Assembly: GCA_009617715.1 (NCBI GenBank)
Contig: VTFK01000049.1
Coordinates: 620,001-684,000, forward strand
Direction: 5' to 3'
DNA: 64,000 nucleotides
Source of the DNA: Plectrocnemia conspersa
Lineage: Eukaryota; Arthropoda; Insecta; Trichoptera; Polycentropodidae
Position numbers and translations under genes: made by a program. The notes beneath the pieces are model-generated. The model was not told the origin of the DNA and ran no database searches. It saw only the letters and a program-made list of their open reading frames with translations. Below are positions 23,400 to 36,340 of the stretch, one piece after another; the first letter of the stretch is position 1; every line of letters begins with the position of its first letter.

Positions 23400-24335
23400 A
23401 GCGCAAAAAAAAAGTTACTCTGTAAAGCTGATAATTTTGGACATAATAATCAACAATTCTCCCACTCCTTGCATAACGCTAGCCACCCACGATCGGTCAG
23501 AAGTCAGTCATCCCTTCGAGTGCACGCATCGTTTTCTCGGCGTCGATTGCATACTCGTACATTGGACAATTATCGTTATTTTATTTGAGTACAGTTAAAA
23601 ATCCAAAACATTGATTCTAATAAAGCAGGTAAGTGTTTCTATGTTTCATAGCTCTTTGTTGCTGTTGTTGTTATATTAAACACACAATAATGTTTTGAAT
23701 AAGTACCATTTTTTAGTACTTTTTCCTATTTTTTTTTTCTAATATTGCATTCATTAGTTATATTTTCCACCACTTTTTTAAGTAGGTTTAAATACAATAT
23801 AAAGCTTAAATCTTTCTGTTAATGATACATGTAAAATTGGCTGCAGATTTTTGTGGTTTTTAACACATTGCATACCATTATTCTTAAAAATGGGACGGGG
23901 CTTAGTCGCGAAAGTTAGGAACTAAACGTTTTAAACTATTATAACTTTTAATTAGGTGACGTGTTATCTTCAAATTCAAAATACAGATTTATAATGATTG
24001 TGATTTTTAATAATATGATTACCATGGTAAAATCAGTAAACCTCAAATTGTGGATGCGTACTAATAAAATAAAATAAAATAAAAAATTGTTTAGAATCAC
24101 CAAATATACACATATTTAAAAATAAAAACGATACCGAGTATGATAAAATACTAGTGAAATACTTTTTCTTGTTAAAAAACTTCAAATATCAAATTTTGTG
24201 ACATATACAATTTATTTTTTATTTTTAACACTTGACGCGGCGAAGTTCGCACGACCGTTCAACACGAAATTCCTCTTTTTCGGGCCTACAATTTAGGAAA
24301 TACTTTAAAAACTTATTAAAATAAAATTGCATGAA

Positions 24336-24840
24336 TTATTTCATGAAAAATACAAAAAAAAAAAGTTTTTTTTCTATAATGTATTTTTTAACACTTATAA
24401 TATTGTATATTTGAGAACTAAGAGAACTCATGGAATCAACTAAAGTGGAGAAATAATTTTGGCCGCCCAGATCGGACAAATACCCCTCAGTGCGCCGACC
24501 ATTCAACAACGTATATTTATTAACTGGCACACCTTTGAAATGATTTAAACTTCCCGAAGGGTCATATTCTGACCAATCCAATGTCGAATCTTCTGGAGAA
24601 TCTTTGAAGACTGATAAACGCATGACACACGGTCCTGCACTTATGTGGACTTTTTGCCCAAAACTTCTTCAGAATCACTGTGATCATTGATATTTTTTTC
24701 ATCCATTTTTAACGATCACAGTAAAATCACAAAACAAAATAATTACATTTTCAAGCTCGGTAAAAAACTCTCAATACAGACATTGTATTATCACAAAACG
24801 GTTAAAAAAAATAACACAATATAATATTACGAAAAACTAA
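24336..24840 (-). pseudogene. N-terminal relic of a DNA-transposon ORF
   Basis: On the minus strand an ATG at 24704-24706 begins MDEKNINDHSDSEEVLGKK, an acidic leader like those of piggyBac-type transposases. After a frameshift it continues MRLSVFKDSPEDSTLDWSEY and LGGQNYF down to about 24336. The segment 24541-24840 recurs at 43090-43420, including the DWSxYDP coding block and the non-coding part upstream of the ATG. The family assignment is inference. Confidence 0.5.
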
Positions 24841-26597
24841 TAGTGGCCAGAAAAAATAACCAAGGCTTGTCTCGCTAAACCAAAACCCCCAATATTGACT
24901 ACTTTATTAGTCGTTTTAAACAAGTATATCGCCCTTATTGTTCAGCAATGACATGTCACCATTGTTTATATTTTGTCTTATTTATGCCTCTTTTGGGTAT
25001 ACCTATAAATTTTAGTTTCTGTCCTTCCATAAAATTTGAGTCCCTTTTTTATTACTTCGGGCCTTCGAACGTATTCATTAATCCCTTATATGAGGTTTGC
25101 CGGCAATATTTGGACCTACGCATACCACCGGTTAGGAGTCACTGAAGTAGCTCATTAAAATATTGATATGATGCACGAGAAACTGGAATCAAAACATGTA
25201 CAATGTATCGGGACTATTCGCTGTTCAGTCATGTTAAACTAGCCGCGTAAATTTACCGTAAAGTGTTAAACATTAAAAAAGTATTGTAGATGTCACTAAG
25301 TTTGATATTTACTATTTTAAAAATAAATAAAAGTGTTTCATCAATATTTTATCATAATCTGTATCGTTTTCATTTTAAAAATCTGTATATTTGCTGATTC
25401 TAAACCAATTTTTTTTTATTGATTTGCAAAATTCCAAGATTTTTTTTCTTAATAAAACTATGTATTGACAAAATTATTTAATTTCACTTAAGACTCATTT
25501 GAATGATCATCAAAACTCTCAACGTTCTTCCCTGAATACCGTTAAATAGATAACGAGCAAAAAATACTATGCATCCAAATTCTAACAAATAATAAAAATG
25601 AAAAAATGTCGAATGAGATTCGATATAGGACTAGAAATGTTCATTTTTTTAAAACTTACATATAATATTAAAAATATATTTTTGTCCGAAATAATTATTG
25701 TCCACAAAAATGTCCGGAAAATTCGAGCTCGTATGGATTCGAATCTATTGTTAATTAACGTTACCATTGATCTATCGCACAAGTTATACGTTGATTAATC
25801 GACGTGTTTATTTTTCATTCGGGCAACTGGGCTATTTGTCCGTTGTTTCAAGCATTTATCGATTTATAAAGCCGAAGAATTAAGTTGGTGAAGTTTTATT
25901 TGGGTCTGGAATCGAGGGTCGAGTTCTGTTTTTCCTAATTTTATTTGGACGAAATAAATTTAGCGGTCATTTCTCAAGTTTTTATCCGCTCTCGTTGCGG
26001 CGATGTTTCGGAACGTCAATCGACCGATTTTGTTTTGGGTGTTTTTATCAAGTTAAGGTCCATACTTTTACTGTTATTATTATGTAAATGATGTAATTCA
26101 AAAATGAAATGCAAATTTAATGGACTCCGTTGTTTGTAACCTGTCAAAAGTTTTAAAATTCAATTAAAATGCGAATTTATTTAGAAGCTCCAAATAATTA
26201 CTGCGGTTCACCCAAAGAAACGCGTAATAGAATAAATTATATCAAAAGAAATATTTTTTCAAAGAGTTGATGCTTCTCGACTATATTATTAATGAAAGCA
26301 ATTTACTTTATCGAAATTTAATAAAAATAAACATGCTTAGCTAATCTATTGCAACAATTTTATAATAGTAAACATTTTAAATAAATTTGTTAGATTGTAA
26401 CTTTGGATAAATGAAATTAATTAGTAGGTTGATATACAAAATTATGTGCATCGAGAAATTATAATTTTATGAGGGGTGGCAATTACACACAGTTTGGGCC
26501 GTTGCAGTAGATGTTTATTGAAAGTATTTACAATTTTGTGACAAAATCATTCAATGTGTAAATTAATGTAGACGTCGTATATACAAATTTAGAGAAA

Positions 26598-26815
26598 AAC
26601 TTTGACAAGGTTTGTCATGAGTTTTTATGAAAAAAAAATGTTCGACCACGGTTGCTCGGATGATTTAACTCGGTTATTCCTCAGTTATTTGAGCGATGGT
26701 AGACAATTTGTAACCAATGACGGGCGATTGTCGAGAGTATTTCATCCTTTCAGGGGTTCATAAATGGTCCAACCTAGACACTTGCGATATTTATTAAAAA
26801 TATAAATTCGACAGT
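26598..26815 (+). pseudogene. Non-LTR reverse transcriptase fragment
   Basis: Frame-shifted coding gives NFDKVCHEFL, then KKMFDHGCSDDLTRLFLSYL and SDGRQFVTNDGRLSRVFHPF, followed in another frame by a degraded GVPQGS-like block. This matches the A-motif region (FDKVDH) of LINE-type reverse transcriptases; the catalytic Asp of FDKV is kept at 26604-26606. A stop after CHEFL and a frameshift show it is dead. Both ends are missing. Confidence 0.7.
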
Positions 26816-26990
26816 TTTTTCTGTATGCAGTTACTATAAGATTGTTTAAATGCATTCGATCTGTTGCGGACTTCTTCGCTATTTAGCTTTATAGCTAATT
26901 TTTACATCAAAAATTTTTAACTAAACATATATATATATAAAAAAGAAAAAGATTAAAATTTATGGGATTAATATCATAATTTATATAATA

Positions 26991-27031
26991 TTAGCTGTCG
27001 GTATCTCACTATCGTGAGGTACCGAAGCTAA
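26991..27031. repeat. Strong short hairpin
   Basis: TTAGCT-G-TCGGTATCTCAC, loop TATC, GTGAGGTACCGA-AGCTAA: an 18-bp stem with one bulged base and one G-T type mismatch. It is isolated in AT-rich intron DNA, and its role is unknown. Confidence 0.6.
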
Positions 27032-27224
27032 AGGAGTGTGCGAATACTGGACCCTCAACTTTTTGGGTTATAAAGGCATTTAGCATTTGATTTTTTTATA
27101 TATTATTCGGCCTTTATGGATTTCTTTATTAACAATTAAGAAGCTCTCAATATTTTTTATAAAATTATTGAAAAAAAAAATGTTAATTTTTATTTATTGG
27201 CCACCGTACATGTATAGCTTTTTG

Positions 27225-27510
27225 ACTTCTGAGAAGGATAATTGTTTTTTGCGCTCTATTTATAATAATTTTTGAAAAATGAATATATATTATATACTTC
27301 ATTGTGCGTGCTTTTGCCGTAGATTTTTGACTTCTGAAAAGAGATTTTTGTGCTCTCCTATTGGTCAAAATTCGGTTTAGATATACTTCATTTAATTCTT
27401 ACTCATCATAAGTCGTAATAATGTTATAAATAGTTTTAATATGAACACTAGATAACCAAGCGTTACGGCATGATTTTATTGATTTTGACGTGGATTCTAA
27501 ACAGACACCT
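27225..27510. repeat. Degenerate pieces of the 176-bp repeat family
   Basis: TTTTTGACTTCTGAGAAGGA with TAATTGTTTTTTGCGCTC at 27220-27255, and TTTTTGACTTCTGAAAAGAG with TTGGTCAAAATTCGGTTTA at 27325-27380, are recognisable unit segments. The surrounding unit parts are eroded. Confidence 0.75.
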
Positions 27511-28277
27511 TGTTGTTTTTTTTTCAGGAAAATGCATGTTAATAATGAAATTTGAAAATGAAACAAATATTTTTAATTAAATGGTAATATTAAAAACCGA
27601 ACACTGACTTTAATTTTAATGCCTCCTTGGAAAAATCTAAAATGACTTCCCTTATTTTGCAAAATCATATTTTATGAGTAGTTAATACAAAGTAGCGATT
27701 ATATTGATAATAATACTACGAAAGGATTAATGCATATCATCATAAGAAGATTCGGTTTCACTAGCGATGGAAGCAATTTGAAGAAAAAAAGTTTTTTAAT
27801 ATTTATTTTTTATTAGTTCAAGGAAAATATTATATATTTTAAGAAATAATATCATAATTTTGCTACTGATGTAGTAATTTGTTTTATAATAATTTTACAT
27901 TTTCATTAATATATTGAAATATACCATAATCCGACGAAATTGCTTTTTGTTACATTTATGATATTTTTCTTGAAATAATAACATAATAAAATATTAATTT
28001 CATAAAAAGTAAATATCATAAAGACGATAGAAAAAGGGATTAATTTTATTAAATGACACTACTATTATGATTTATAAAGATCCATTTGAACGAATTTAGA
28101 CAAAAATGACGTTTTTAATAATGAAAAAAAAAGTAATTAAGGCAAACTCGGGATTGCCGTTTTTTCACGAAGTAAAAATATTGATTTATTGGATTTAATT
28201 CAAGTTGATTGCTACATTGTTCTTGGTAGTAAAAAATTCAACAATCCAAATGTTTACATTATTTTTTTATTAAAATA

Positions 28278-28375
28278 TTTTTTGTCCGGAATAATCAATG
28301 TCCGAAAAAATAACTGTCCTGAAAGTTCCTGTCCTCATAAAAATGTGTCCTGAATAATCTTGTTCGGAAAAATCA
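28278..28375. repeat. TGTCCGG-type repeat fragment
   Basis: Contains TTTTTTGTCCGGAATAATCA and degenerate copies TGTCCGAAAAA, TGTCCTGAA and TTCGGAAAAATC, the same family as 19605-19872. Confidence 0.65.
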
Positions 28376-29584
28376 GTAAGCCTAGTCTACATATCATTCA
28401 AAAGTAATACCGAAAAACTACTCTTTGATTGGAAAGGACGCGCGTTAGTTCTTTAATTTTTAGGAGTTGCCATCTGAATATTTTTTCAATGCACATTTTA
28501 GCACTGAAATTGGCTCGATCTGCGATTTATGAAAGCTCTCGTACCAGCACTATAAAATATGTGACACATAAAGGGTTGCAATAATACCGGTATTGACATT
28601 ATTTTTATTGTTTCCATTAATTGGCAGTAAAAACAACATGAAGAAATAATCTGAGTATAGCAAAACCCAAATATTCGAATACCCCAGCAATTATTGTTTT
28701 GATATAATAAATATTCTAATTATATCATTATCCCATACAATGCTTACTACAATTCAGCATGGGTGATTATGTTTTGTAAATTTTTTGTTGTTTTTGTAAA
28801 TTACACTAGTTTACGAATTAAAAAAAAATCTGACCCATGACATTTGATAGTTATTTTGTATGTAAAATAAAAAAATAAGAAAGTAAAATAATTTTCGAGA
28901 TATAGCTAAATTTACGTATTTTTTATTCTTAAAAAAAATAATTTTGTAATTAATATTACCGGTATATCAATATCTATTGAAATGCTCACGAGTCATCAGC
29001 GGGTTGTACAGACAGTTCCACATACCAGCTGTTCCACAGACATTACAGCCGACAAAAATACAACCCGACACGCCAGCGAAGACCTAACGGCCATCCACCG
29101 TTCAAATCCAGTATCAAGAATATAAGTTTTTTCAGAAAACAGCGAGGTTGCGCATTCCGGTTGAAATGTGTCCTGAATGTAACTTAATCGCGATTCAAAA
29201 CAACAACGCAAATAATGTCTGTAGCTCGTCATCCAATCAATATAGATGCGCCAGTGAAGTTTAATTTGAAATCTGTCGTGCAACGAAGCCGTACAAGGCT
29301 TCAGACGCGGACGGGACCGTACGTACCTCTGTACGTAATAAGCTGGGGCAACATTTGGGCTTTCCAATTTTGATACGTTCCTACAATAGGTAGAGTAGAT
29401 AGATAATTGTGTAATACGGGTAGGACGCGCGTCATTTGCCAGTCGCCATTAAATATTGAGAACGAAGCGTTCGAGGGGTAAGGTACGGCGAATGCATTAG
29501 AAGCCATTAAGGCTAATGTCGTTTTAAACGTTATCGCTCATAATGCAGCGCTACTACATGAATAATTGGACGAGAGGGACTCAC

Positions 29585-29739
29585 TGGTTCCGGCGTAGAA
29601 GACGGTGTAATCCAGTTTGTTGCCGAGCATGTCCACCTTCACCCGATCCACGGCGAGCTTCATGAAGAATATATCCCGTTTGTAGTACACCGGTTGCTCG
29701 TTCTCGTGCGTCACCGCCGAGTCCATCAGGGGATGAGAT
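29585..29739 (-). CDS. Sema2a: Sema2a exon H (sema domain, last blades)
   Basis: Residues 359-409, with Arg358 and Asn410 split. It reads SHPLMDSAVTHENEQPVYYK, then RDIFFMKLAVDRVKVDML and ends TVFYAGT. The acceptor is TCGCAG and the donor GTGAGT (phase 1). The HPLM and PVYYKRD elements are class 2 sema landmarks. Confidence 0.95.
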
Positions 29740-32700
29740 CTGCGAAAACAAAAACTAAATTGTATTTATCGATTTTAACACGGATTAGCAGCTTCGCCTT
29801 TGAGATGTAATTAAGGGAAGCATGTGCTAATATAAAGTCAGTTTTTGAATGATGAAAATATGGATGAGATTAGGGATTATAATAATACCGGTATTGCCGA
29901 AAAAAACTCAATAACGGTATTACCGGTATTATACTTTTACGGTACGGACTTTTGTAAAAATATTGCAGATTAAATGACGAAAGCGCTGAAAACAATTATC
30001 TACGTCAAAAATAATAAAATCGTGCCGTCGCTAACGTAGTTCACACTACGATTTTTATAAGAATATTAAAAATTAAATGAGGATCATATAAACCGAATTT
30101 TGCCAAAAAACAATTATAACTTCTCAGGACTCAAAAATTCACGTCAAAAGCAATAAAATCGTGCCGTCGCCGTCGCAGTGAAAAAAAACAATTCTTTGAA
30201 GCATCATCAGTTTCAAGATTATCTTTAAACGATTACTTTTTTACTCAAAAATTTGATGGTTAAGTCGCGGAAAATGGTTAAAAAGATTTTTGAATTTGAG
30301 AGAAGAAACTCAAATTTTTATGATTGAAAATAACTAGAATGTTCCTGAATTATACGATGAAAAATGGTTTAACATTTATGTTTTCTTACAGATAATACAA
30401 TGAAATTAAATGAGCTTCAGAGCAGTTTCAAATAAAAAGCAAATTGCTCACAGATTGTTAAAAAAATACAAGCTTTATGAAAGTCAGTTGAAATAAAAAA
30501 TGTAGTCCACTGTCCATTATTACGTAAATTCAATCACAATTGAATTTATGTAATAATGGAGCAATGTCATTACAAAATAGTGAGATACTAATTTCTGTAG
30601 TGTATTACTGATAAGATAACATAGGAGGGGTTGAGCCAAAACTTGTATTTAAATTTATATTTACTGAGTCTATATCTACTTATTATTACTGGTATTAACA
30701 TTTACACACCGATATAAAAATCTGCACGTTTTTATGAATATATAGAATATTACTATTCATATTTAGATTTATTTTTATACGTATAAATAAGTACAATTAT
30801 TTATAATAAATTCAAATCTGATTTTATCATATAATATTTATAAAATAAACTGATTTTTTACTCTGACATTTTTTATAAAACCCTGTTATTCATTAGCAGT
30901 TGTAAATTATATGCGGTTCATTTATTTTAGTGTTCATTGTCCCATTCACAAAACTTTTAATTCAAGTTTTATAGCTTATGATCCAAGATGTTTAAAACTT
31001 GGAATATTTTATTACCGACTTTATTATTTTATTTTTTAAGATTTATATTCGGTAATTTATTTTTGCTTTGTTTATTTATTCTATGATGTTTCTTGGTTAT
31101 ATATTTAATCAAATGTTCAGTAAATGTCAAATGTATGTTTCTATAGATAATATTAAAAAATAAAAATTAAATCGATAGTTTTAAAATCAGTGATGCAAAA
31201 TAAACAACATATATCGATGCCCTTAAATATATTGAACGTAACTAATATTTTTCGAATTTTACGAAAAAGTGTATATTAATAAGTATTAATTAAAAAATAA
31301 AAATGTATACAGATTTAATACTAGAAATATAGAAAATTTAAGGATATATTAGATAGAAGAAAATGAGTACGGCCGGGGGAATAATGTACGAAGGTGTGAA
31401 TTTGTATAATATTTTTAGGACAATCCGCAAAAAAATGTAGAGCGTATCCTAAATGGAATATAGAAACACCTTCGTGCATTAATAAATAAATTTTAATAGG
31501 CTTTTTTTTTATATTTGTGTTTTATATTATGTATTATATGTATGTTTAATTAGTGTAAAAATTAGGTGTATTAGCTGAATAAATAAATAAATAACAGGAA
31601 ACTGCTAGGTACCATCGATCATATATAATATGTTGTTTATTTTGCGAAACTCAATCTATTTAAATTTTAATTTTTTGATAATATCTATAGAAATATACAA
31701 TATATTTTTTGCGTTTTACTGTACATTTGATAAAATATATAATCAAGAATGATCATAGAATAAATAAGCAAAGCAAAAATAAACTACCAAATATAAATCT
31801 TAATTTAAAAAAATTAAGTCAGTAATAAAATATTCCAAGTTTTAAATATCTTGGAAAGATTTTGAAACTGTCGAGGGATAAAACATTAAAGAGTGATTAG
31901 TATACGACTTGTGTGATCCGCGAGTGATGCAGATGTCGTTTCCAATATCAGTTAACCAGAAGAGAAAGAGAGTGAGGGGGGAAGTGAAGAAGAAATTAAC
32001 AATATCATTAATCACAATACGGCACTCAATTTTATTAAGACATCTAAGTAGATCGACCAATGGGGATGCAAATATAACGATGAAATAAAAGCTTTTTTGG
32101 AAAATTTAAATTGCCATTTGAAAATCGCAAAAGTTTTCTATAGACTAACCAAAATCATATTATATGTATTAAAATATTAGTCTGATTTAAAAATATTTAT
32201 TGATATTTTAAAACAAATTAATGACAAATATACAGTTGGGATTCCATTCGACACCCTATTTTAAATTTAATTTTTATACAATTCTGTTTTTATTTTTTTA
32301 TTTTGTGCAAAGAACATAGCGCGAATATGTCGGCGCAAAAATGTTAGGTGCGCATATGACGTTGCGCGATTATGACGGCATGCTTATGTCACAGGTTTGT
32401 TAATTATCGAAATGCTTTTGAAAGTGTCAAAAATGTAGGGACCGTAGAACGCTGGGAGTTCCTCAGCACCTTGGATTATCGATTTAAAATAAAAATAATA
32501 AGTTTTAGTCCAATATTCCTATAGGCTTCCGAAACATGAACACAAAATAAATACTTTAGAAATATCAATGACCTAATTTAAAGTTGAAGTACCAACATAA
32601 ATAATATACCTAGCTCGTCTAGCTGAAGTAAATTAAATATTAATAAATATGGATAAAATGAAAAACTAATATATTGTTTGGGACTTGAGCGGAAAATGTT

Positions 32701-34225
32701 AATCTCATCAGTGGTAATTTATTAAAGATCAAGTACCTATCCATATATTATATCATGCTTTCAAGACTGAAACTATTTTTGATATAAACATATGTCACAA
32801 GACTGTTTTATTGCAAAGTGCACTAGGTTTTGCATTAATTTTTTCGCATTCGTTTAGTGTTTGGTCCTTTTTTCAATAAAATTAAGATAAATATCAATGA
32901 GATGACATCGTACAACATTTCTTATTTTATTAATTAACAAATTAAGATCGTTTGATCGTCGAAGCAACCCTAGTAGTGTCTTTAATATCGTTTGAGGACA
33001 GCTTGTCAAAAACGGGACTCGGAGAAGAAGCATATTCGGATTGAATCAGAATTAGACGACGACTAATTTATACTAAGGGGGTTCTCGAATTAGGGGAAGC
33101 GCCGAGATACTAAAATAGCGTTCTTTCGTATTGTAGCGGTGTATAATTATGTTGTTTGACGATATTTTCTTATCTTCTTTTTTCCAGTCGAGCTCGGCCC
33201 TAGGCGTTTCCTTAGTCTGTGAATATATTATATAATTATTGTCCCAGCTGTACGCGGACGCCCTTTATGCATATTTTATCCGCTCGATGCTAAAATTTAA
33301 ATATAAAAACCATTTTTTTCGGAAGAAGCGGAAGAAGAGGCACCAGCCCAGGTGCAATTAATGCGCCCGCTCGAATTTGCTCGACACAAAACCTCTAATT
33401 TCACGCTAGATTTAGCGACGGGGACACGCGAGGCGTCTCTGAGCGCACATGTTAATATTTCAAAGGAAACTTTCAACCTCTCCCGGATATGGATTTTTCA
33501 GATGCGTTCGGAGAGATGAAACTTTTTTATGGGGTACTCTTTATGAAAAGTCTAGGGACTTGTTTACGACTCAGGCTTTCTCTAAACAGGTAAATTTACG
33601 GCCGGGGTGACTGACGTTTAGCGGTAGCACCTGGGACCTCGGTTTAATCGAGTGATTTCTCCAAAATGAAAAATAGCATTATTTACATAAATCTGTTGGC
33701 TTACTTCGAGATAGACTCGCGCTTTATCCAGAAGTGCTTTAAGTAAAAAATCTGAGCCTTAATTAGTTCGATCAAACTTTGCGCGAAATTTAATATAATC
33801 ATTCATTAACCTTTAAAAGTCCAGAGGCATATACATATGTCATGCTCAAAATGGTTTTAGCAATGCAGTTTAAAGTCATCTATGTCATGCGCAACAACTC
33901 AGATGGTACGTTATAAACCCGATTTTTTAATAGTTATTTCTGACTCAGATTAGTTAAAAGTGCAAGATATCAACGCTGCCAAAAAAATACGACAGATTAA
34001 AATACACTTTAATTTACTTTTCAAAATGTGAAAAAAAAATATATTAAGTGTTTAACGCGAATAATTTGATTTAGATTATTGAATTTCAACAACTGTATCT
34101 GCTACCTGCTGTCTCGGAGACGATATTTGGCTGAATTTTTTTTAATATCAATTGCTACTATTCGGTCTGACCTTATAAATAGATGAGGTATATGAATTGA
34201 TAAAGTAAATAAGATGAAATGGTAC
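29740..34225 (-). other. Sema2a intron between exons G and H (4.5 kb)
   Basis: Mostly AT-rich with no gene seen. It contains 176-bp family repeat fragments at 29995-30185 and an hAT-like terminus at about 29872-29900 (ATACCGGTATT). A run of AATA repeats at about 31577-31593 could be the 3' tail of a non-LTR element. A GC-richer patch lies at about 33080-33640. Confidence 0.8.
29995..30185. repeat. 176-bp repeat family fragment
   Basis: Has AAAATCGTGCCGTCGC twice, with ACATATAAACCGAATTTTGC and AAAAGCAATAAAATCGTGCC between and after. About one and a fraction units, in the orientation of the left arm at 61246-61600. Confidence 0.8.
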
Positions 34226-34484
34226 CTGATGAAGTTGAGGACAGTGTCGGGTAGACTCTCTGTATCGTTGACACAAGTGCCGGGCCTCGGCTCCGGCACT
34301 TTGCTGCTAATCACCGGCAGCCATGCCGACGAAGAAGTGGCCTGCTCCTTGAACTTGCCCTCGAAAGCCTTTTGGATATCTTTGATGGTGAACGTGCAGA
34401 TGGCGGATCCCATCAATCCCGTCGAAGCCGTGGTGAACGTGCCGTAGAACCTCGTGTTGTCGTCAGCGATCTTGTAAATGCTCT
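34226..34484 (-). CDS. Sema2a: Sema2a exon G (sema domain)
   Basis: Residues 273-357 plus most of Arg358. Key blocks are TRFYGTFTTASTGLMGSAIC, KAFEGKFKEQ, SSSAWLPVISSKVPEPRPGT and CVNDTESLPDTVLNFIR, the C-terminal sema region with the PRPG motif typical of semaphorins. The acceptor is TCGCAG and the donor GTACCA, a weaker donor than the others but in the required position. The exon ends in phase 2. Confidence 0.95.
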
Positions 34485-35454
34485 CTGCGAAACGAAGTAG
34501 AACACCGTAATCGTAACCGTAAAGGTGTAAACTGCGCTTTTTTAATAAAATAAATATATCCGAAAGCTCATATCGAATCCGCTCACGTTTGCGATTACAA
34601 GGAAACGGAATAAAACGAAGGAAACGCTCTAATGCAGTGATTCGCAGCGGGGGATTTGCGCCGCACTATTCCCTAAATGTGCCAATTTTCAAAGGGAGCG
34701 AAGCAAACGGCGGCTTATAACTCTATAAGGCGTCCCTTACTGCCTCATTATTTGTTTCGTGTTAAATAAATATATATTGCACGGGGCGCGCGATAGTCGC
34801 GACTGCTGCGTCATCTGTGAACGTCCCCAAATTTCAAGCATTTTAAGAACTGTATGTCGATAACGCGAATTGATTTGCTTTGCTATCTATGGACAGGAAT
34901 ATTGAAGGGATTTAATCTAGTAAAGGTTACTTAGAAAACGCATTTACCGACAAGCCCACAAATTCACATTTCATAAAAAATAGTACTAGACTTAACAAGT
35001 GTGCATTCCTCAACAAATTTAAAAGAAAAAAAAACAACAATCAAACCGTATAAGCTAAAAAGCTTTCAATTTAACAGCAGTTGATAGAAATAATGTGAGA
35101 TTCGAATCAGGACGTCATTAGTCGATGACTTATAGCACTGGTCTATCGTACTGTACAAATACAAAGTAAGCCCCCATCAGACGTAACTGATCTGTTAATT
35201 GTAAGTTAATTTCCTCTTTACGATGATCTATGGAAACTTGCGCCTGGCCTGCGATGATCTACTCAGTAATTAAACTGCGTATATTGTACTTTGTCTGACT
35301 GAGTGAATTATTACAGGGTTGTTCGTTTAAAAATCTGTATATTTTATTTTTGTTATAGGACGTTCGAGAAAAATCAGTTCGTTTGAGAAGCACCGCTCTG
35401 TTGGTATAGCCAGTTAGGTAAATCAGGCGAAAGGTGGTAAATGCCAAGGGTACG

Positions 35455-36340
35455 TTCGCACTCAAGTCGCTTGCGCTGTTTCGGTTCCGGTGCGCGCTTA
35501 CATCGTCGCAGTAAGGCGCAGGTGAAACGTCGTAAGCGACACGAGGCGCAAACGGAGGCCGCCTCTCGAGAGGCCGGGCTCGAGCGAAAGGTTTAAGGTT
35601 TCAATTTCAGCAAACGTCACCAGGTGTAATTGGTTTCGATTCGAGTTTAAGCTCGAGAATGACCGTCAGATTTAGGGTTTAAGGGTTTAAGGGATATCCG
35701 CATCGGTTATTCAGGGCGCGAGTTATTTTTCAATTTTGGGGCGCGTGACAAAAATGGCCGAACGGAAAACCTGTCGAGATTCAAACTCCCCCCCGAGCAC
35801 CCGATTCCTATTTCCGAGTTGGAACACGCGCACTACCGGCACTGTCGCCAATTATGAAAATTCTCGCGGATCAAACGGAACGAATTGTTAAAAATTTAAA
35901 TCGCGGCGATAAATTGCGGAGAAATTCGGGGTTCGACCTCCGTGATCCGACTCTTAACGCTCGCCCGTCGGGCTTTACGAGGCGTCGGGGAGCCATATTT
36001 CGTAGAAAATATTTAGTGCCACTTTCCTACTTTTGCTCCACAGGTACCGCGATGAATATTCACACGTGCGCTCTTTTACGACCATATCAACCGGGAAAAG
36101 CCGCTCCTCGCCATCTACGCGCGTAGTGTATTTTTCAAATTCAGACAAATCTCTACGCAGAATGCGGGTTTCGTTCGGGGCGCATCTGTCATACGCCAGC
36201 CGAGAGTCTTGAATTATTGAACTGTTATTACAATTTATCCGTGCCGGGCTTCGCCTTGTCAAACCTAGCTCTAATCTAGTTACACGTTCGTACGTCAGTC
36301 CTACATATCTTCGATTGTTTGTATACCGCATGAACATCTA
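35455..36340. other. GC-rich island inside an AT-rich intron
   Basis: This stretch is clearly richer in G, C and CpG than its surroundings. It includes GGAGGCCGCCTCTCGAGAGG and many CGTCG/GCGC words. Frames at 35854-36126 and 35975-36337 have no recognisable domain or splice context. It could be a conserved regulatory element or an unrecognised exon; nothing in it decides. Confidence 0.4.

Larger units (their letters stand above)
11972..29584 (-). other. Sema2a intron between exons H and I (17.6 kb)
   Basis: The largest intron in the visible gene. It contains a Tc1/mariner relic (13200-13790), a 176-bp tandem repeat array (15930-16870), a TGTCCGG foldback (19605-19872), a pogo-like MITE (20460-20670), an inverted pair of transposon ORF fragments (23338-24706), an RT scrap (26598-26815), more 176-bp repeat pieces (27225-27510) and a second TGTCCGG repeat copy (28278-28375). 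GC-richer patches lie at about 12540-12900, 14220-14720, 18270-18660 and 19040-19520. Confidence 0.85.

Noticed and set aside
28996..29367. 123-codon minus-strand frame in the 17.6 kb intron
   Set aside because: No recognisable domain, no homology I know and no splice context; GC-richer intron sequence can give frames of this size by chance.
35080..35160. tRNA gene on the minus strand
   Set aside because: A box and B box-like words (TAGACCAGTGC, GATTCGAATC) exist but the stems do not pair well; at most a SINE remnant.
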